This document shows positions 26,870 to 40,364 of a stretch of 64,000 nucleotides of DNA, piece after piece. The first letter of the stretch is position 1. Every line of letters starts with the position of its first letter. Made by a program: the position numbers and the translations under genes. The stretch comes from Albula goreensis. Its lineage: Eukaryota; Chordata; Actinopteri; Albuliformes; Albulidae. Under the pieces are notes generated by a model. The model had not been told where the DNA came from, searched no databases, and was given only the letters and a program-made list of their open reading frames with translations. The stretch covers positions 12,097,884-12,161,883 of the forward strand of contig CM040753.1 of NCBI GenBank assembly GCA_022829145.1, in the 5' to 3' direction.

Positions 26870-29571
26870 GTATGTACTGTGTTTGAGAGTATGTATGGGT
26901 GCGTGGGAACATATGTTGAATTTTTGAAAAGGCTTAATTTATTCATTCATCCATTTTATTCATTTCTATTACACATGCTCTCATCAACAGAAATATGTTT
27001 CATTTTGAACATCTCATCTCAACATTGATACAAGACATTTTAAATGGTCATTTAATTAAAATATAACCATGAAAAATCCATAATATAATTTAAGTGCTTT
27101 ATAATAAATGTTCAAACTATAAAAGACATTGAAGAACAGCTGTACTTTGAGGCACTGAAAACTTTTTTGTAAACGCTTATTGTTAGAATGTTTTGATTTT
27201 GTTCATTTGAGAACAGAAGGTCAAAAGATGTGTCAAGCACAGATTTGCTTTAAATGCTCCTGTGGCTTCTCCTTGTGAATTGTAGAGGACAAGGAGAATA
27301 AAGCAATATGGAATGAGAATCAGTGCTGCATCATGAATGACAGACAAAAGATGGATTCTGAGGTGGCCATAGGGGTTGAAAAGGCTGGAAAAAGCTAATT
27401 TAAATTCAAATAAAAGCACTGTGGCACTCTAGTCTAGTCTGTGCCATGACAGTGCTTTAACTGTGCAGATATTCATGGATTACATGGGTTTCAATTAACT
27501 GATCCATCCGCAGCTATCCGTATAGGCTTTCCTTATTGACAAATAAGGACAAGACCATTTTAAAAATGACTACATTCCCCTAGGTCTTTTGAAGAGGTTG
27601 GAAGTAGTATAGCTATACAGAAGTTAGTTAATATTTGTTACAATTTTGATTTTTAATCAATTTGGAAATATATTAACAGTGTAACAGACAATATAGCGCA
27701 AATGGTCTTGACATACTAAGGGCAACAATCATAAAACTACTACATATGTGAGATATTCACCAAATAGCTGACATATATGTCCTGGTTCAGGACTCCAGTT
27801 CAATTTTTATAATTTTTAGTACGTCACAACCAAGCTCTGCAAAGCTAAAAGTGGTTTTATACATCAAACTGGCACAATTACGGTAACTTCCCCAGCTTCA
27901 CCAGAGCACCTTAATCCCAGCAGTGGCAACTGTACTATGTGTTACATGCTTCTAATCCTACACGAGCTGTCCCTACACATTAAACTGTCAGGCCAGTATT
28001 TATTCCGGCCACTGATCCCTGGGATCACTTAGCCCTGCAAAGTGGTTTAAAAGTAGTTAATAGCACCCCCGTTGTAACTTGTCCCTTATGAGTGATCACA
28101 TTAACTCCCTCCTGGGTTGTCATGGTTTATGGGATATAGCAGTTTGTCCCAGCTCGCCACCGCAACATAAGGTAATTTAAAAAGAAATGAGACCATTTCT
28201 AAAGGCAGATTGATTTGAGAATATCGCCTGTTCTTCCCTTTGACCCCTTGACAAGTTGACACTGTAGAGATTGGGACTTGTAAAAAATGACTGAACCAAA
28301 TGCACCCAGGTTACTGATATATTGTGGGTCCATATTATCAGTGGGCCCTTTCGTGGTCTCTCGCAATTTTCCAATTTCAAAGTCCACATTGAGTCTGCCC
28401 ATGCAGGGGATGTTTTAGGTAATGTCATTTTTGCACCATAAATCAATCTATGTACTGTATCCTGTATCTGCCTATCTGCCTGTGAATGTAGTTCACATTG
28501 CATTGTTCTGTGGTATGTATGACAAATTCTAAACCTGGATTCAGGTGCTATATAGTGGAAGTATAATTGCTTATAGAAAAAAAAATATTGTGAATCAATT
28601 GTACAGTACTTACAAGATGTAGCAGATTTCCTGTCTTTCGGAGCACAGTGGTCAGTACCAGGTTAAAGTGGAATGATGCACATCCTTTGATTTGTTTTTT
28701 TTTTTGTTCACCAGAACAAACTACAGAAAATTGATGTCACTCATGGAAGTGTCATACACACAGCTTTCCTGTAGCCCTAAGAGGTTCTTCAGGCAGTTAT
28801 TTTTACACGTTTCTGACCGCTGTTTCCTGACTCCTTGTTGCCTAGCTGCTTGTTAACAACTGCTTGCTGACCCCTGTGACCTTCTACGTGTACACACAGT
28901 GCAAGATTGCTTTGTGAAATAAAGCTGTCAGTTGCCCCTACCAAAAAAAAATCTCCTCTCAGTACTGGGAGTTCAGTACTTTGACAGGGTTGACATATAG
29001 ATTTAAATTGGAAAGGGATTAGTTTTTGATCTTAATTCAGGTTTGACAAGATATACATGCTTAGATGAGGGAAAAATCACATATATGGCATGGGTGTATT
29101 TCCCAGGTATGCACATGTAGGTTACATGGTAAAACTCTTCTCACTGGGATAATTCTGAGCGCTTGTACAGGACTGTAATGGTAAAGGAAATGTAAGCAAC
29201 ATAAACCTAAAACATAAGAGTAGCTATGGTAATTGACAATGAATACAGGAAAGATTATACTTATTATAAAATATATTAATATCTTCATTGTATGAACAGA
29301 TTAGGGAGGAATGTGTGATGTTGTGTAAATTTTGTAGTTCATTGTTGTTAATCTGCATTAATTAGATGGGTGGCTCCAAATGCTCAAGGACTGCAAAACT
29401 GACTGTTTTTCACATTCATTTTCAATTGAGTTTGGCTGAAGAGGAGCAGAGCCTGGGGACAGAGTTTTTTGGTAATGATAAGTATTGCTAAAGCTTGCAG
29501 AAAGGAGGGAACATATATTGATATGAGCACTGATTTTTCTGATGCCAACGCTCTGCCTTTGTCCCATCTAG
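26870..29571 (+). other. adgrd2: adgrd2 intron, about 2.7 kb
   Basis: The donor is gtatgt and the acceptor is cccatctag. It holds a block of balanced composition at 27880-28170 and a poly(A)-ended segment near 28918-28951 that looks like the 3' end of an inserted transcript. No exon is seen. Confidence 0.75.
28918..28951 (+). other. AATAAA plus A-run: possible retroposed transcript 3' end
   Basis: AATAAA at 28918-28923 is followed by 19 bases and then a run of nine A's at 28943-28951. This is the spacing of a processed transcript or an LTR polyadenylation site. The upstream 100-150 bases are not recognisable as a gene, and no target-site duplication was identified. It may be chance. Confidence 0.25.
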
Positions 29572-29761
29572 AACTGTGCCAGCTCAAGGCCCTCTAGCTC
29601 AGTGACCAGTTCTCGACCCGCCAGCTCCCCAGTGCCTGGACTCCAGGGTCACAGCCAAGAGGAAGGAGTGGACAGGCCCTGCGCAAGCCACCTCAGCTCT
29701 TACTCCGCACCCCTGGACACTGCCAGCGTGCTGTGTGAGAGCTCTGCCCATGCCAGCAAGA
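29572..29761 (+). CDS. adgrd2: adgrd2 coding exon: Ser/Pro-rich cytoplasmic tail
   Basis: This 190-base exon adds 63 residues plus one base of the next codon. It begins NCASSRPSSSVTSSRPASSP and ends SVLCESSAHASK. It is rich in Ser, Pro and Thr with no hydrophobic segment, as expected for an intrinsically disordered intracellular tail with many possible phosphorylation sites. The acceptor is cccatctag and the donor is A|gtgagt, a perfect consensus. The exon is clearly G+C-richer than the flanking intron. The frame is phase 0 in and phase 1 out, and it joins exactly to the 42956 exon to make an Arg codon (A+GA). Human ADGRD1 and ADGRD2 tails, as I remember them, are shorter and different. Confidence 0.85.
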
Positions 29762-32700
29762 GTGAGTACCTCCAGTTACCCTGTTCTGTATGTTACTATT
29801 GAGAGCCTTTTTGAGTTTTTACACCAGATACTCTTGTACTTCTGCTGAGGAGCACATATTGATGCTTTGGCTGTTAAAAAACAAATCGCGGTGTGTATGC
29901 TCTGAATGTGAATCTGTAATGCATTATGTCCATAAGGAGGAGTAGCAATTGGCAAGGAAACTGAACTCAAATATGACAACCCTCTGTTATATTTTAACGT
30001 AAACCAGGCCCCAGCTGCCTGAATAGTTTCAATCTATTTTTTTGACCTGTAGATTATTGTGTTGAATGAAGGAAATTGGAGGGAAGAAAAGGGGAAGTTT
30101 AAAAGGAAAGAACCCTGGCTTGATGTCACAGGCAGTGATCCAGGTAAAAAAGGCTTGCAGCAGGGTTTCCAGCTGCTTTCCAAATCAGTTAAACCTGTAC
30201 AGAACATTATTCTTTTTCTACATTTAACATCACAGTTGCAGAAAAACATATTTATTTTTTAAAAGATGAATAAAGCAACCGTAATAATAGATGTGTGGTG
30301 TTTAATTTGCAGCTGAATGTTGTTTATGACACACTTGCACATTCATGCATCGTATAGTTACAGACATGCTACTTTTCATATTTGCTACATTTCCTCTCAG
30401 CACTGGAATCACAGTGAGAATGTGCCCCAGATCCCATCTTAATGTCTGTGCATCTCTATCAACAAAACTATGTCAAGCATGATGCATTAAACCTTGTTGA
30501 GGCAAAATGTAAATACACGCATATCGATCGCAGGCTGTCGTTATCCGCATCATTACTTGGGTAGATAAATATTGTCAGCTGGATACTGACTTGCAAGCCT
30601 GACAACCTTCATTGGTGCACTGTGCAAAGTAGTGTGTTCGCAGAGCCCACACTGTATGCATATTACCGCTGAACGCCCTGTGAACAAATACTGTAACTAA
30701 TCATCCTGAGTAGACACCATGCAGTAGTGAAATGCAACAGGGCCATGATTGAATATTTGTTTTTAACATTGAGCTATTTGTAAAAACTGTCAGCATGAGT
30801 ACCTCTATAACAAGCGGAATTGCAGAACTATAAATAATATGACAAAGAAGGGGCCTCATAGCACCTGCAATCAGGAGGTGCTGCTGCACCATCTGCATAT
30901 TGAGGCAAATGCAGCGGAAGCTTCGCATCATAATAAATGGCTTTTACTCACAGCAGACACAGCAACAATTCACAACTGATTGCAGTGTCTCTAATATCCA
31001 AGGTCAAGTCATTTTTAAAAGATCTGCTGCATTTATGTATGCCTTTAATCAAATGCTACCTTTGACTCTCTCGGGACCTTCGTTTACAAAGGCTAATTAT
31101 AAAGAAAGGTACACATTCACTACATAGATAAATGAAAAAGAATCGCCTCATGGAAAAAGTAAACCTTTGTACTTGCAATTGAAAGAATAATAATAGAAAA
31201 AGGACATTTATTTATGTCAAAAATGGTAGATCAGTGATGGGGTTCGAATGACCTTTTTAGCACAAAGGCTCGATCTTGAATGAGCTGGCTTTCCTTTGTA
31301 TACAGATATAGCATACTGTAGGCATTTTTCCAGTATTTTATATGTCCTTTTTATTATTGCACACATTTGAAAAAAAATAGAAGAGTGTTAATATCTCTGT
31401 ACTTAATGTCTCACACAATATTACATACCATTCTATTTGTAAAATATTTAGTCTGTTAGTAATGCTTTCCTGCTAATTATTATTAACCTCACTTACTCAC
31501 TAATTTAGTTTTCAGTCATTTAGGAACAGTATATTGAGTGTTTGTTATTTATCACTTGAAAACCAGAAGAGCATGGATTCTATAAGCCAGGTCCTCATCT
31601 GCTGGATTGTTTGGTAGACGTCTTGCTGTATAGGCATTGAATTACATGCAGTATGCACATGCAGTTTGGGTGTTTTTCTTGTTATACTTATATTTACTGT
31701 TACATTCCTGCTTCAAAATAATTTAATCTGCAAATAAATCTCAAAAAGTTTATGTCAACTTTTGTGGTATGCACTGTCTGTAAATATGCTGAAAGTGCAA
31801 GCTTTAAGTATTTTTAAGTATTTTTTGAACAGCATTAATCAAATAAACTGGAAGCTTTTAAAAAATATATGAAAGTGTTCAAATTCTGTCAGGTTCATTT
31901 CTGTAGTACAAATATATGAACTGCATTCTCACAATTGCAAAAATATATTTATAATACAGGATGACAGGCATGTCAATTCAAAAGATAAAATGCTTTTCAT
32001 TGTGAAGAACTGTAGTTAAAGTTACGGTTGTATTGTGATACTGGTTCTACTTAACGTGTTGTAAGATAATGGCCCTAGGCATCGAGTTTGGTTCTGTTAT
32101 TTAATGGGGTTATAGGACTTGAGGGAGGTTATTAATAAGGCTAAAACAATGTAATTCTCAATGAGAAAGCAAACATTATGTCTCATGATACATTAAGTAT
32201 GTACTGTTTCACAAACAAGTGTTTAAAGAAAGGAAGAAATAATAAAAACTAATACCTCTAAAAAAAGATTTGGTGCAAACTTTCCGAAGGTATCGTCAAA
32301 AGGGCTGACAAACAATTCTTCTAAAATCATTAAAATAGGCCCATTCCTTTGGGCTGGACTCCACATGGAAATGTAGAATGTGTGCCTGTCCTGGCATCTG
32401 ACTTCCTTTCTTTGTCAGAAATGTAACAGATGTTCCCCTGTGTTGATGGTATTTAGGGGGTCAGTAAGTCTAAATGAATTGGGCTTTACTATCTCACATG
32501 CGGCTACAGATTACACCCAGATTTCTCCCACTGGAAGAGTCATTTTTCCCCCACTTGCAGTTGTCACGCATGTTTACCATGAATCCCTCACGTGTTGTGT
32601 GATTTCTGTACAGACACCCATGAGACATTACTGCATCACTTCCCTGCTCATATATGAAATGCAGTCATCTTTTAGTAAGTACTAGCTTTCTCTTCATAAA

Positions 32701-33929
32701 TAGCTTTATATGTTAATGTTTTGGACGAATTGTCTTCTAATTGTTTTTAAAAAATGTCTGATATGCATTAGCTATTGTGCTCCCAACTGTTAGACATTGT
32801 GGTAGATTTGTTGGGGAATGGGCAGCCATCTCATGGGTCACGGGGTCAGATTATTACTCTGCGTGGTCCAAAGAATACTAGTTAAAAATGAGGTTTTACT
32901 TGCGTTAATATCATAAACATAATTTGCACAATTAAAAATGAAACGTACAGAGACAAGTAAGCTTGTAAGTAGTTGATGTTTTAAAGTTTTCTGGCTTATT
33001 GATGAGAAGTGGTGTAGGTAATCGCACATCTGGCTGAATGCAAGTTATAGAATTGCACTGGTAGTTTGGCCAATACAAAACACATTTTCTGTCTTTCTTT
33101 TTCTCTAAATTTGAAGCAATTTGTGCATCACTGTATGTTTATTTTCCTTCCACCCTGACTGACAAATAAGTGGGTTTGACCTTGGGAGTTGTATAAAGCT
33201 TTGTGTTACAGTGGTGCTGTTTAGTAAATGTGGGGCCGCAGATCAGGGGCATGTCATCTGACCGTAGACACACTCTGATTGTAGCTGACAGTGTAAATAC
33301 CCAAATAAACTGCAGGCAAATGTGTTACTGGTTTGATTTTTATTTACATTCCCATCACTCCAAACACTCCTCCCTAGCTCTTTCTCTTGCTGAGTGGCAC
33401 ATATCTGCTGGCCCAAAATGCATGGAAGGATGGGAATCATTTGGATAGAGCTAAACCCATTGTTCAGCTTGAAATAGTCAGTCTGTTATTTTGTTCTATT
33501 TAATTCAGAATCCATTGCAGCAACTAAGACTGATTGGTGTTCTGGAAAGCAGCTTCTGAGTAAGCTTCCTTTTTTATAATATATACTAGAAACTGCCTAA
33601 AAAGTATGTCAAATATTTTACTTTGTGTTCGGTGAAAGTTGTTCCTACATTTAAGTGCATAGGAGTAAGTGTATAATGCTTGCCTGTAATCATATTCTAC
33701 ATACGTTTGGACAAAGTTTTTTTTTTTTGCTTTGATTTTTAAATCTATTTATAATTCAAAAATAGAGCATGGCGAGTTGTCAGATATAACAAATTGAAGC
33801 GAAAAGTGGAATTTTTATCTGCTTAGAACGCTGACTGCATTATACAGATGGCTCTGGCTTTCTGGTAATGGGATACATGATGGATGGCCTCCCTGCATTG
33901 TCTCCCCACTTTTGTTTATTTATTTATTT

Positions 33930-34330
33930 ATTCATGCGGTCCTGTGGATAGGCAATGCCGCTGCCACTGTTCTCCATAGGTAACTACAGATCATGCATCT
34001 GTCTGCTGCAGAGTGCGCCTCTGGGGCTGAACTCAGGAGCAGAGCAGGGTATGGACATTACATACACGGGAAAGATCCTGGGCCTTCCTGTGCGTTCTGA
34101 TTGATATCACTGATGGTGTGAGGTGCAGCATGTCCCGTTTAAAATCAAATTTGATTTGAATGCCCGGAGCCCATGAGCCCGACACAGCTTTGTGAGAAAT
34201 GACATGACCGCGTTCCAGCCTTCTGGATGCCGTCTAGAGTGTGCACCCTCTCCCCTTCCTGCTAATTCCTGACAGATGTCAAATAAACAGGCTTACGCCC
34301 TGTGGGTATCTAACGTCTGCACATAACAGA
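33930..34330. promoter_or_regulatory. CNE-like island with Meis/forkhead-type sites
   Basis: A balanced-composition island in A+T-rich intron. It includes the symmetric aaatcaaatttgattt (about 34143-34158), CTGACAGATGTCAAATAAACAGG (about 34269-34291; CTGACAG Meis/TGIF-like and AAATAAACA forkhead-like) and several CpGs. There is no long open frame. The enhancer call is inference. Confidence 0.25.
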
Positions 34331-36639
34331 CAGCATATTTAAAATGAATGTGTTTCAATAGCTTGTCATGCGAAGCTACTAACTGCACAGATGCAGGTTT
34401 AACTTGTTTTCCACCTCAGATACTTGTTTCTTATGCTGAGCATGTGTAACCCATAGGGGAGGGGGTGTCCTCCGAAGAGCCAATTTAAGTGTTCATTTTT
34501 GTAGTTTCTTACAAAACATTTTTTCATTTATTTCAATGACTGTCAATCTCAGAGTGACTATAAAGAAGTAAAATCTGTTGTTCAGAGTTAAGGACAAGAC
34601 TCTTTGTAGTTATACTGAAGTAGTGCAATCATACCTTTGATTCAGCTTTGACCTTTAGTGAGAAAATGCTGTTGCTGCCCAACTTTTATGTGGACAGGCA
34701 GTGCTGTATAGTATACAGTCAAATGCACTTCCCTCAGGAAAGAGCAGTCCAACGTTCACTTAGCATCTTTCAAGCCAGAATGCCTGAAAGCCAGTTTTTG
34801 TATTCTCTTCCTGCATTATTCAGCTTTTATCAGGATTGGATGATTTCAGCATAATTTACAGGCACATTTATTGGTCACAATCTATAGATGTGTGTACTAC
34901 ATGTTCTCTGATACTGAAGACTATGCCCTGTATGGCGAACCAGTCATGTCAATAACATTTTACTGAATTCACCGTCATTCATTACCCATTTAGTACATTA
35001 CTTGTGCATGAATTGTAGCTGCTTTTGGTCCCCAGCCACACCCAGCATAGTGGAAACCTTGCTTTATCTGAGGCTGAGGTTTGGCATGTTAATTTATTCA
35101 GATTAAGGCCTTGACATATATGTAGATGTGTGCTATATTATTATTATTATTTATTTTAAAAAATTTTTTGGTGCAGACCAAAGGCTATGCCCAGTTTCTT
35201 TTTTCATATGTTCACATGTTTTTCACTATGTTCACTTAGCTCACATTTGGCATATCATCAGATACGGACTGTACTGAGGGTGTATATGAACTGCTAGTCG
35301 TGGTACTTGGTCCTTGGAAGCACCCAGCTAAGCCCAATAGGGTAAACACTACTGTTGTCTCTTGATCTAATTTAATATTCTAAACAAGACTCTTGTATAA
35401 CTGTGTAAATTAATAAACTATCACATTGCATTTACTCTGTCAGCATTTGTCATGTTTTTCAAACCATCACTAGACTTGACTTGAAGGCTCTGTGGTCTCC
35501 TCCACCCGCTAGTTGCTTGTGTATTTCGGCTCAACTGTATTTATATACTGTGAGTGCTTCCTGATGGCTGCTGTGGAAGAAGCAGGTTTTGGAACAAGAC
35601 TATACCACAGTTCAATTCTGTGGTGACATAAAGAGATTTTTTGCCTTTCATATTCTTGTCATTCTTATATTTTATGCCACTTCTGCCTTGAGCCTCTAAA
35701 CTTTTCTACTTATGGAATAACCAACATTACAGCCATCCAGAACCGGAAATGTATACCCCATTCCTTTCTCATTAAATAATCACTGCATGGCGAACTGGGC
35801 ACAGACACCCAAATGCTTGGGGGCTCTCAATAGGCATGTCAGTATATTTTTTAAACATTTTTACTCTGTTGATAAAGTGGTATGTAGTGGATTGGTGCAT
35901 CAGTAATTTAAAATCAGGAAAAACTACATTATGTCTTTAATAACACTTTAATAAGTGTTTTAATCAGGGCCAGTCTGAAACAAGGTGCAACAGCATATGG
36001 ATCTTAGCTCTAATAACTTAGCTCTCCCATCTACATAACACTTGTTTTAATAACTCTCTTTTGAATTGAAAATAAAACTTATCCAGCTTTTCAAAAGAGC
36101 AGGCAGGAGGCTTAGAGGGACCATTCAATAACCTAGAGGTGTACGATAGCTGAAGAATTTTAGAGGAAATTCTGTGAATGCTCAAGCCTCAGGCAAACAT
36201 GCTTTTTACCTTTCAGCAAAGATTATTCTGTTAATCACTTTATTGGGCTGCACAAATCAAAGGGAGTAGGAGAAAAATCCTCAATGTACCTGGATCTTAT
36301 AATCTCAGATGCTATCATTTTTTCATAATGTAGACATCTGTTTGTCACTACATGTACAGTATAGGTGCAGATGGACCAGAAAAAAATAAAATTGGAATAT
36401 ATTATTCTTATTCATAATACAGTTGATTTTCATTGCCTCTGTGTTCAGTTGTATAAATTGTATTTGTGGAGTAATTTGTAAGATATCCTCATTGTTTTGT
36501 AAGATATGGTGTTGCAGATGTGTAGCACAAGAAGATGTTGTCATTTTATACAGCCTTTGTCAAGAGGGAGCCTGGAGCTCTTGACACTAAATGACTGAAA
36601 GAGGATGGTGCTCTTTGTCTCAGGTAAACTTTTACTCTA

Positions 36640-36960
36640 GGTCGCTAACATTTAACCCTGTTTTGGCGTAATCAAGCCCATCAATCAGCCGCTGGCTGTC
36701 TCGCCGGGCCTGACTCCTCTGATGTGGCCTGTCACTCCAGCTCTCCAGGAGCGGTGTCTGGGGCGCAGGTAGCAGGAGCTGACAGGACTCTAAACCAATG
36801 GCGCATCAGACACTCCTCTCCAGCGAGGGGCTATAGATCAGGGCAGGGAGGATGGCGGGCCGGCTCTGGGTGACAAGGGAATAACATCCCTTTCTCCTCA
36901 ATCGACAGGGGTAATAACTCCTGCGTCTCCAGGGACAGATTGAGAAAGGCAATAGCCTGG
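36640..36960. promoter_or_regulatory. G+C-rich CNE-like island
   Basis: This 320-base block is much G+C-richer than its surroundings and non-repetitive, with segments such as CCCATCAATCAGCC (Pbx-like ATCAATCA) and TAAACCAATGG (CCAAT). It ends shortly before a poly(T)/G-rich tract. It is likely a regulatory element if conserved. Confidence 0.25.
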
Positions 36961-37016
36961 GGCTGTGAAGCAGGGATGCTTTGGAGAATTGAAAGTTAAA
37001 GAAGCACGGTTGGAAA

Positions 37017-37056
37017 TTTTTTTTTTTTTTTTTTGGTGGGTTGGGGGTGGGTGGGG
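37017..37056 (+). other. poly(T) next to a G-quadruplex motif
   Basis: An 18-T run (37017-37034) is followed by four G-runs at 37038-37040, 37043-37047, 37049-37051 and 37053-37056, with loops of 2, 1 and 1 bases. This is a strong intramolecular G-quadruplex pattern on the + strand, which is also the transcribed-RNA sense of adgrd2. Confidence 0.7.
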
Positions 37057-38579
37057 AGAGAAACTTAAAAAAATTGTCAGGATAAACTATCAAACAATAA
37101 ATCTTTCTGTGCTCATACTGTATTCGCCACTTGAGAATTTTTCCCCCGTCCAGAGAAATGTTACCTTTTGAGATGCAGCACGCTCCCTGAAAATTTGTGT
37201 TGGTAGCCTTTTTTATTCCCCCTTACTTCCTGCTTCCACTGTTTAAAAAGCTAAAAGCAGATAAGCTCTTGTGGCTTTTTATTTGATCAGAATCAACATA
37301 AGTGCTTGGTGTTTACAGAGTGGTTTTTCTGGAGAGAATAATGCAAACAAATGGGAGGGAAGAGTGGTTGAATGTGTCGGTGATTGTGTTTAGTGTTGCA
37401 GGGAGGGAGACTACTGTGTCAGAGCTCTGAGCTCTCAGCTCTCAACGCTTTTTTCCCTGGCTTCAAGACCATTGCCATGTCCTGCCATTTCCCCAGGGAA
37501 TCGCTTTTATAGTTTGATCAATTTTAGAGTGGCTTATTGAATGCCTGTTAATGGCTTTTTTATTCTCAATTATAACTTACTGTGTTGCATCTGATCTGAA
37601 GATCGGGTCTATACAGCAGGTGTATGTTCAACTGCATTTAATATTTTTTTCCTATCTAGATATTTAATTGCAGATAATAACCGCAGCATGCTGTCAAAGT
37701 CCTAGAAATAATTCAGGCATATATCTCAGTACTGCAGCACAAGTTAGCAGTGAAGTTGAATGACTGAGTGTTCAGGGAAAACAGAGTGATTGGTTGATAA
37801 TGTTTTGAGTTTGCGGCATGTATTTGTATTTTTACATTTATGTATGAAGGGTCAGATTCCTTTATGACATTGCCATGTGATGTTCAATTGCTGTGGTCAC
37901 CATCCAGAGGAGAGGAAGGTTAAATTTGAGTGTTCGTGGAGATTTATTGGCAGTAAAAAAACGGGGTTATTAAATTTAACTCGCCTCAAGGCACTGTCAT
38001 CAACTTGATGAAGGCAAACACAGATAGGTCTGCCAAATACCTGAAAAAAACGGCCTGTATATAATAAGATTAGGAAGATTGACTCGTGATAAAAGCCAAA
38101 GTTGTCTGCAGCGTCGGTGTGCCCCGTGTCCTGGGTACCCCCCTGGCTGCGTGTGCTCTGTGTGACCAACAGTTAGCAAGCCGTGCTCTACTGAAGGTGA
38201 AAGAAGTGCTCACTTGAGCTCATTGAAAAGTAGATGTGACAGTAAATTTTTCAGCCCGAGATGGGAGATCTTGTTATAGCAGTCAGGATGGGGGTCAGGG
38301 CAGAGCCTGTTGATGATTGAGGAAAAGAGAAGTAAATTCATTCTGCTTCAGGCACTTTGTCAAGTGCCAGTAGCTTACCGTTGAGAACCAGTCACCCATC
38401 ACTGTGTTACGGCCTCAGAGGTCAGCCCCCGTCCATAAATCAGCGCACTGCACAGGCTGCAAAACCTATTGCCTGCTCCTGACGAAATGAAAAAGAAGAG
38501 GAATGTTGGGTTCTGCATGGAAATGACTCTGAGCACCTCACCACATGTTGCTGTTTAATAAAAATGCATGGCTGACTAT

Positions 38580-38900
38580 TGATCCTGCGGAATCAAGTCA
38601 TTAAAAAGTGCCATTTTTTTGTTTATTGGAGTGAGGCAATTAAATGGTCCGCTTATAACCAGGCCGAACCTTTTGCTGATGAAAAATATTGATTTTTTTG
38701 CCATGGCTTTATAAGTGACAATGTTTTTGATTACTCCTGACGAACCTCCTTGGAGTGTTAATTAAAACCGTAGCAGATGCGCAGGTGTGGGAGATCATTA
38801 GAACAGGCCCCATTTACACATCCGCATCTCGGGTTCTGCCGCCTTGCATGGCAAATAGGACACTGGAGAGGAGGAAGGCTTATAACTTCATCAGCAAAAA
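38580..38900. promoter_or_regulatory. CNE-like element dense in homeodomain and forkhead-type sites
   Basis: The block carries CAATTAAATGG and GTTAATTAAAAC (homeodomain TAAT cores), TTGTTTATTGG (forkhead-like), and TTATAAC / TTTATAAGTG (caudal/Hox13-like). A less A+T-rich half (38760-38870) follows. The sequence is non-repetitive with no reading frame of interest. It looks like a developmental enhancer core, which is inference. Confidence 0.3.
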
Positions 38901-40298
38901 AAAATCAACATCAAAAAGCAACAGGGATGTTTGCATACGCACTGAACGTTCACGCATACAATTGAATGGAATTTGGGCAGGACATCACTGTGATGTACCC
39001 TATGCATCTCAATTTGGGACTAATTTGCAATAGTAATGTGAAAGGCCCAAAAGATCAGTAACTTCATAACAGCTCACAAAGTTTTTAAAATAAGCATCAA
39101 GTGAAATGTGTGATGATACCAAAGCTTTTAGTGTTATTCTTTAGGCACGCCATTGGGAAGTTGAAATGCGAGCTCTGTCCATGTATTTGTATAATTTCCC
39201 AAGTGGATCACTTTCCCTACCGCCAGCACGGCTGGGGGAATTCTGCTGAGGCACAGGCTAACAGATACCTGCACACGGTACGAGGTACTTCCAACTCAAA
39301 TACATTCATGAGCCGAGGGGTCCTGGATTTTTCTCTTTTTTTCTCCAAACTGTCAATTGATACATTATGAAATTATTGATATCGTATGTGGCCATGTGCA
39401 AACATTTTTCTGGGACTGGAAAGAGCATGGAAAAGGATGTGGCCCCTGCACTGCTGCTTTCAATATTCACTCTTATTAGGCTGTGATTATGGGCCTGCTG
39501 GGCCTGGCTTCACTCAAATCTGGGAAGGAGCAGGAGACCAGGAGAGACTGGAATATTTTGGCAGAAAAGTAATAACTTCCTGACAACATTTGGGTCTCAC
39601 TTCTCATTGTGGGCTTCTTTCATTTTCACACCTCCCGGGTATTACTGTATGACTTAGATAGGTAAGACCTAGTCACACAAACACAATCGAGTCCAACAAC
39701 GAATTCCTTGCATTTTTAAACAGCATTTTGAAAACCATTCAGATGAAACACCCAAGTAGTCTACCAGTTGCAATTAATATTTGCTTAATCTACATAAAGA
39801 TATAAAACAGTTGAATGGCTGTTCATATGTGTAAAATAATACATTTACCACCCTTGTATTATGAAGGGGAAACATGGTGAATGAGAAAACCTATTTTATG
39901 AAATGTGTTATTTTGAATCTTCCTCATATGCCAAAACAAAACTACTACATGGAATACAACCTTCATACACAAATATGGAAAGCTTTACTTAAAAGGTTGT
40001 AATTGAATTTTTTTGTGAATCTGTTGAAAAAAGTGAAAATACAGTGGCAAATTAACAATCATAAATGTGGGCTGTTAAGCAATTGGTGATGCATTTTACT
40101 GATTGTTGAGCTTTCACTTAACAATCTTTGCTTAGCTGATGTGTTCCATGTTGCCTAGAAGAACTTTGGCACAGTTTTGATAACCTTTCAAACAGAAAAA
40201 GCCCCAATTCCCTTTGATAAAAATGCCTAAGAACACTGGCACTGTGCCACAAAGGATACAAGCGACTGTGCTGTGATCTGAAGGAATATTCCACCGTT

Positions 40299-40303
40299 CA
40301 CAC

Positions 40304-40362
<59 letters not shown>
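40299..40362. repeat. (CA)n microsatellite, about 64 bases
   Basis: A near-perfect AC/CA run interrupted once by CG. The minus-strand open frame of alternating Cys-Val across it is an artefact. Confidence 0.95.

Positions 40363-40364
<2 letters not shown>

Noticed and set aside
40299-40362. Alternating Cys-Val frame
   Set aside because: A direct product of the CA microsatellite.
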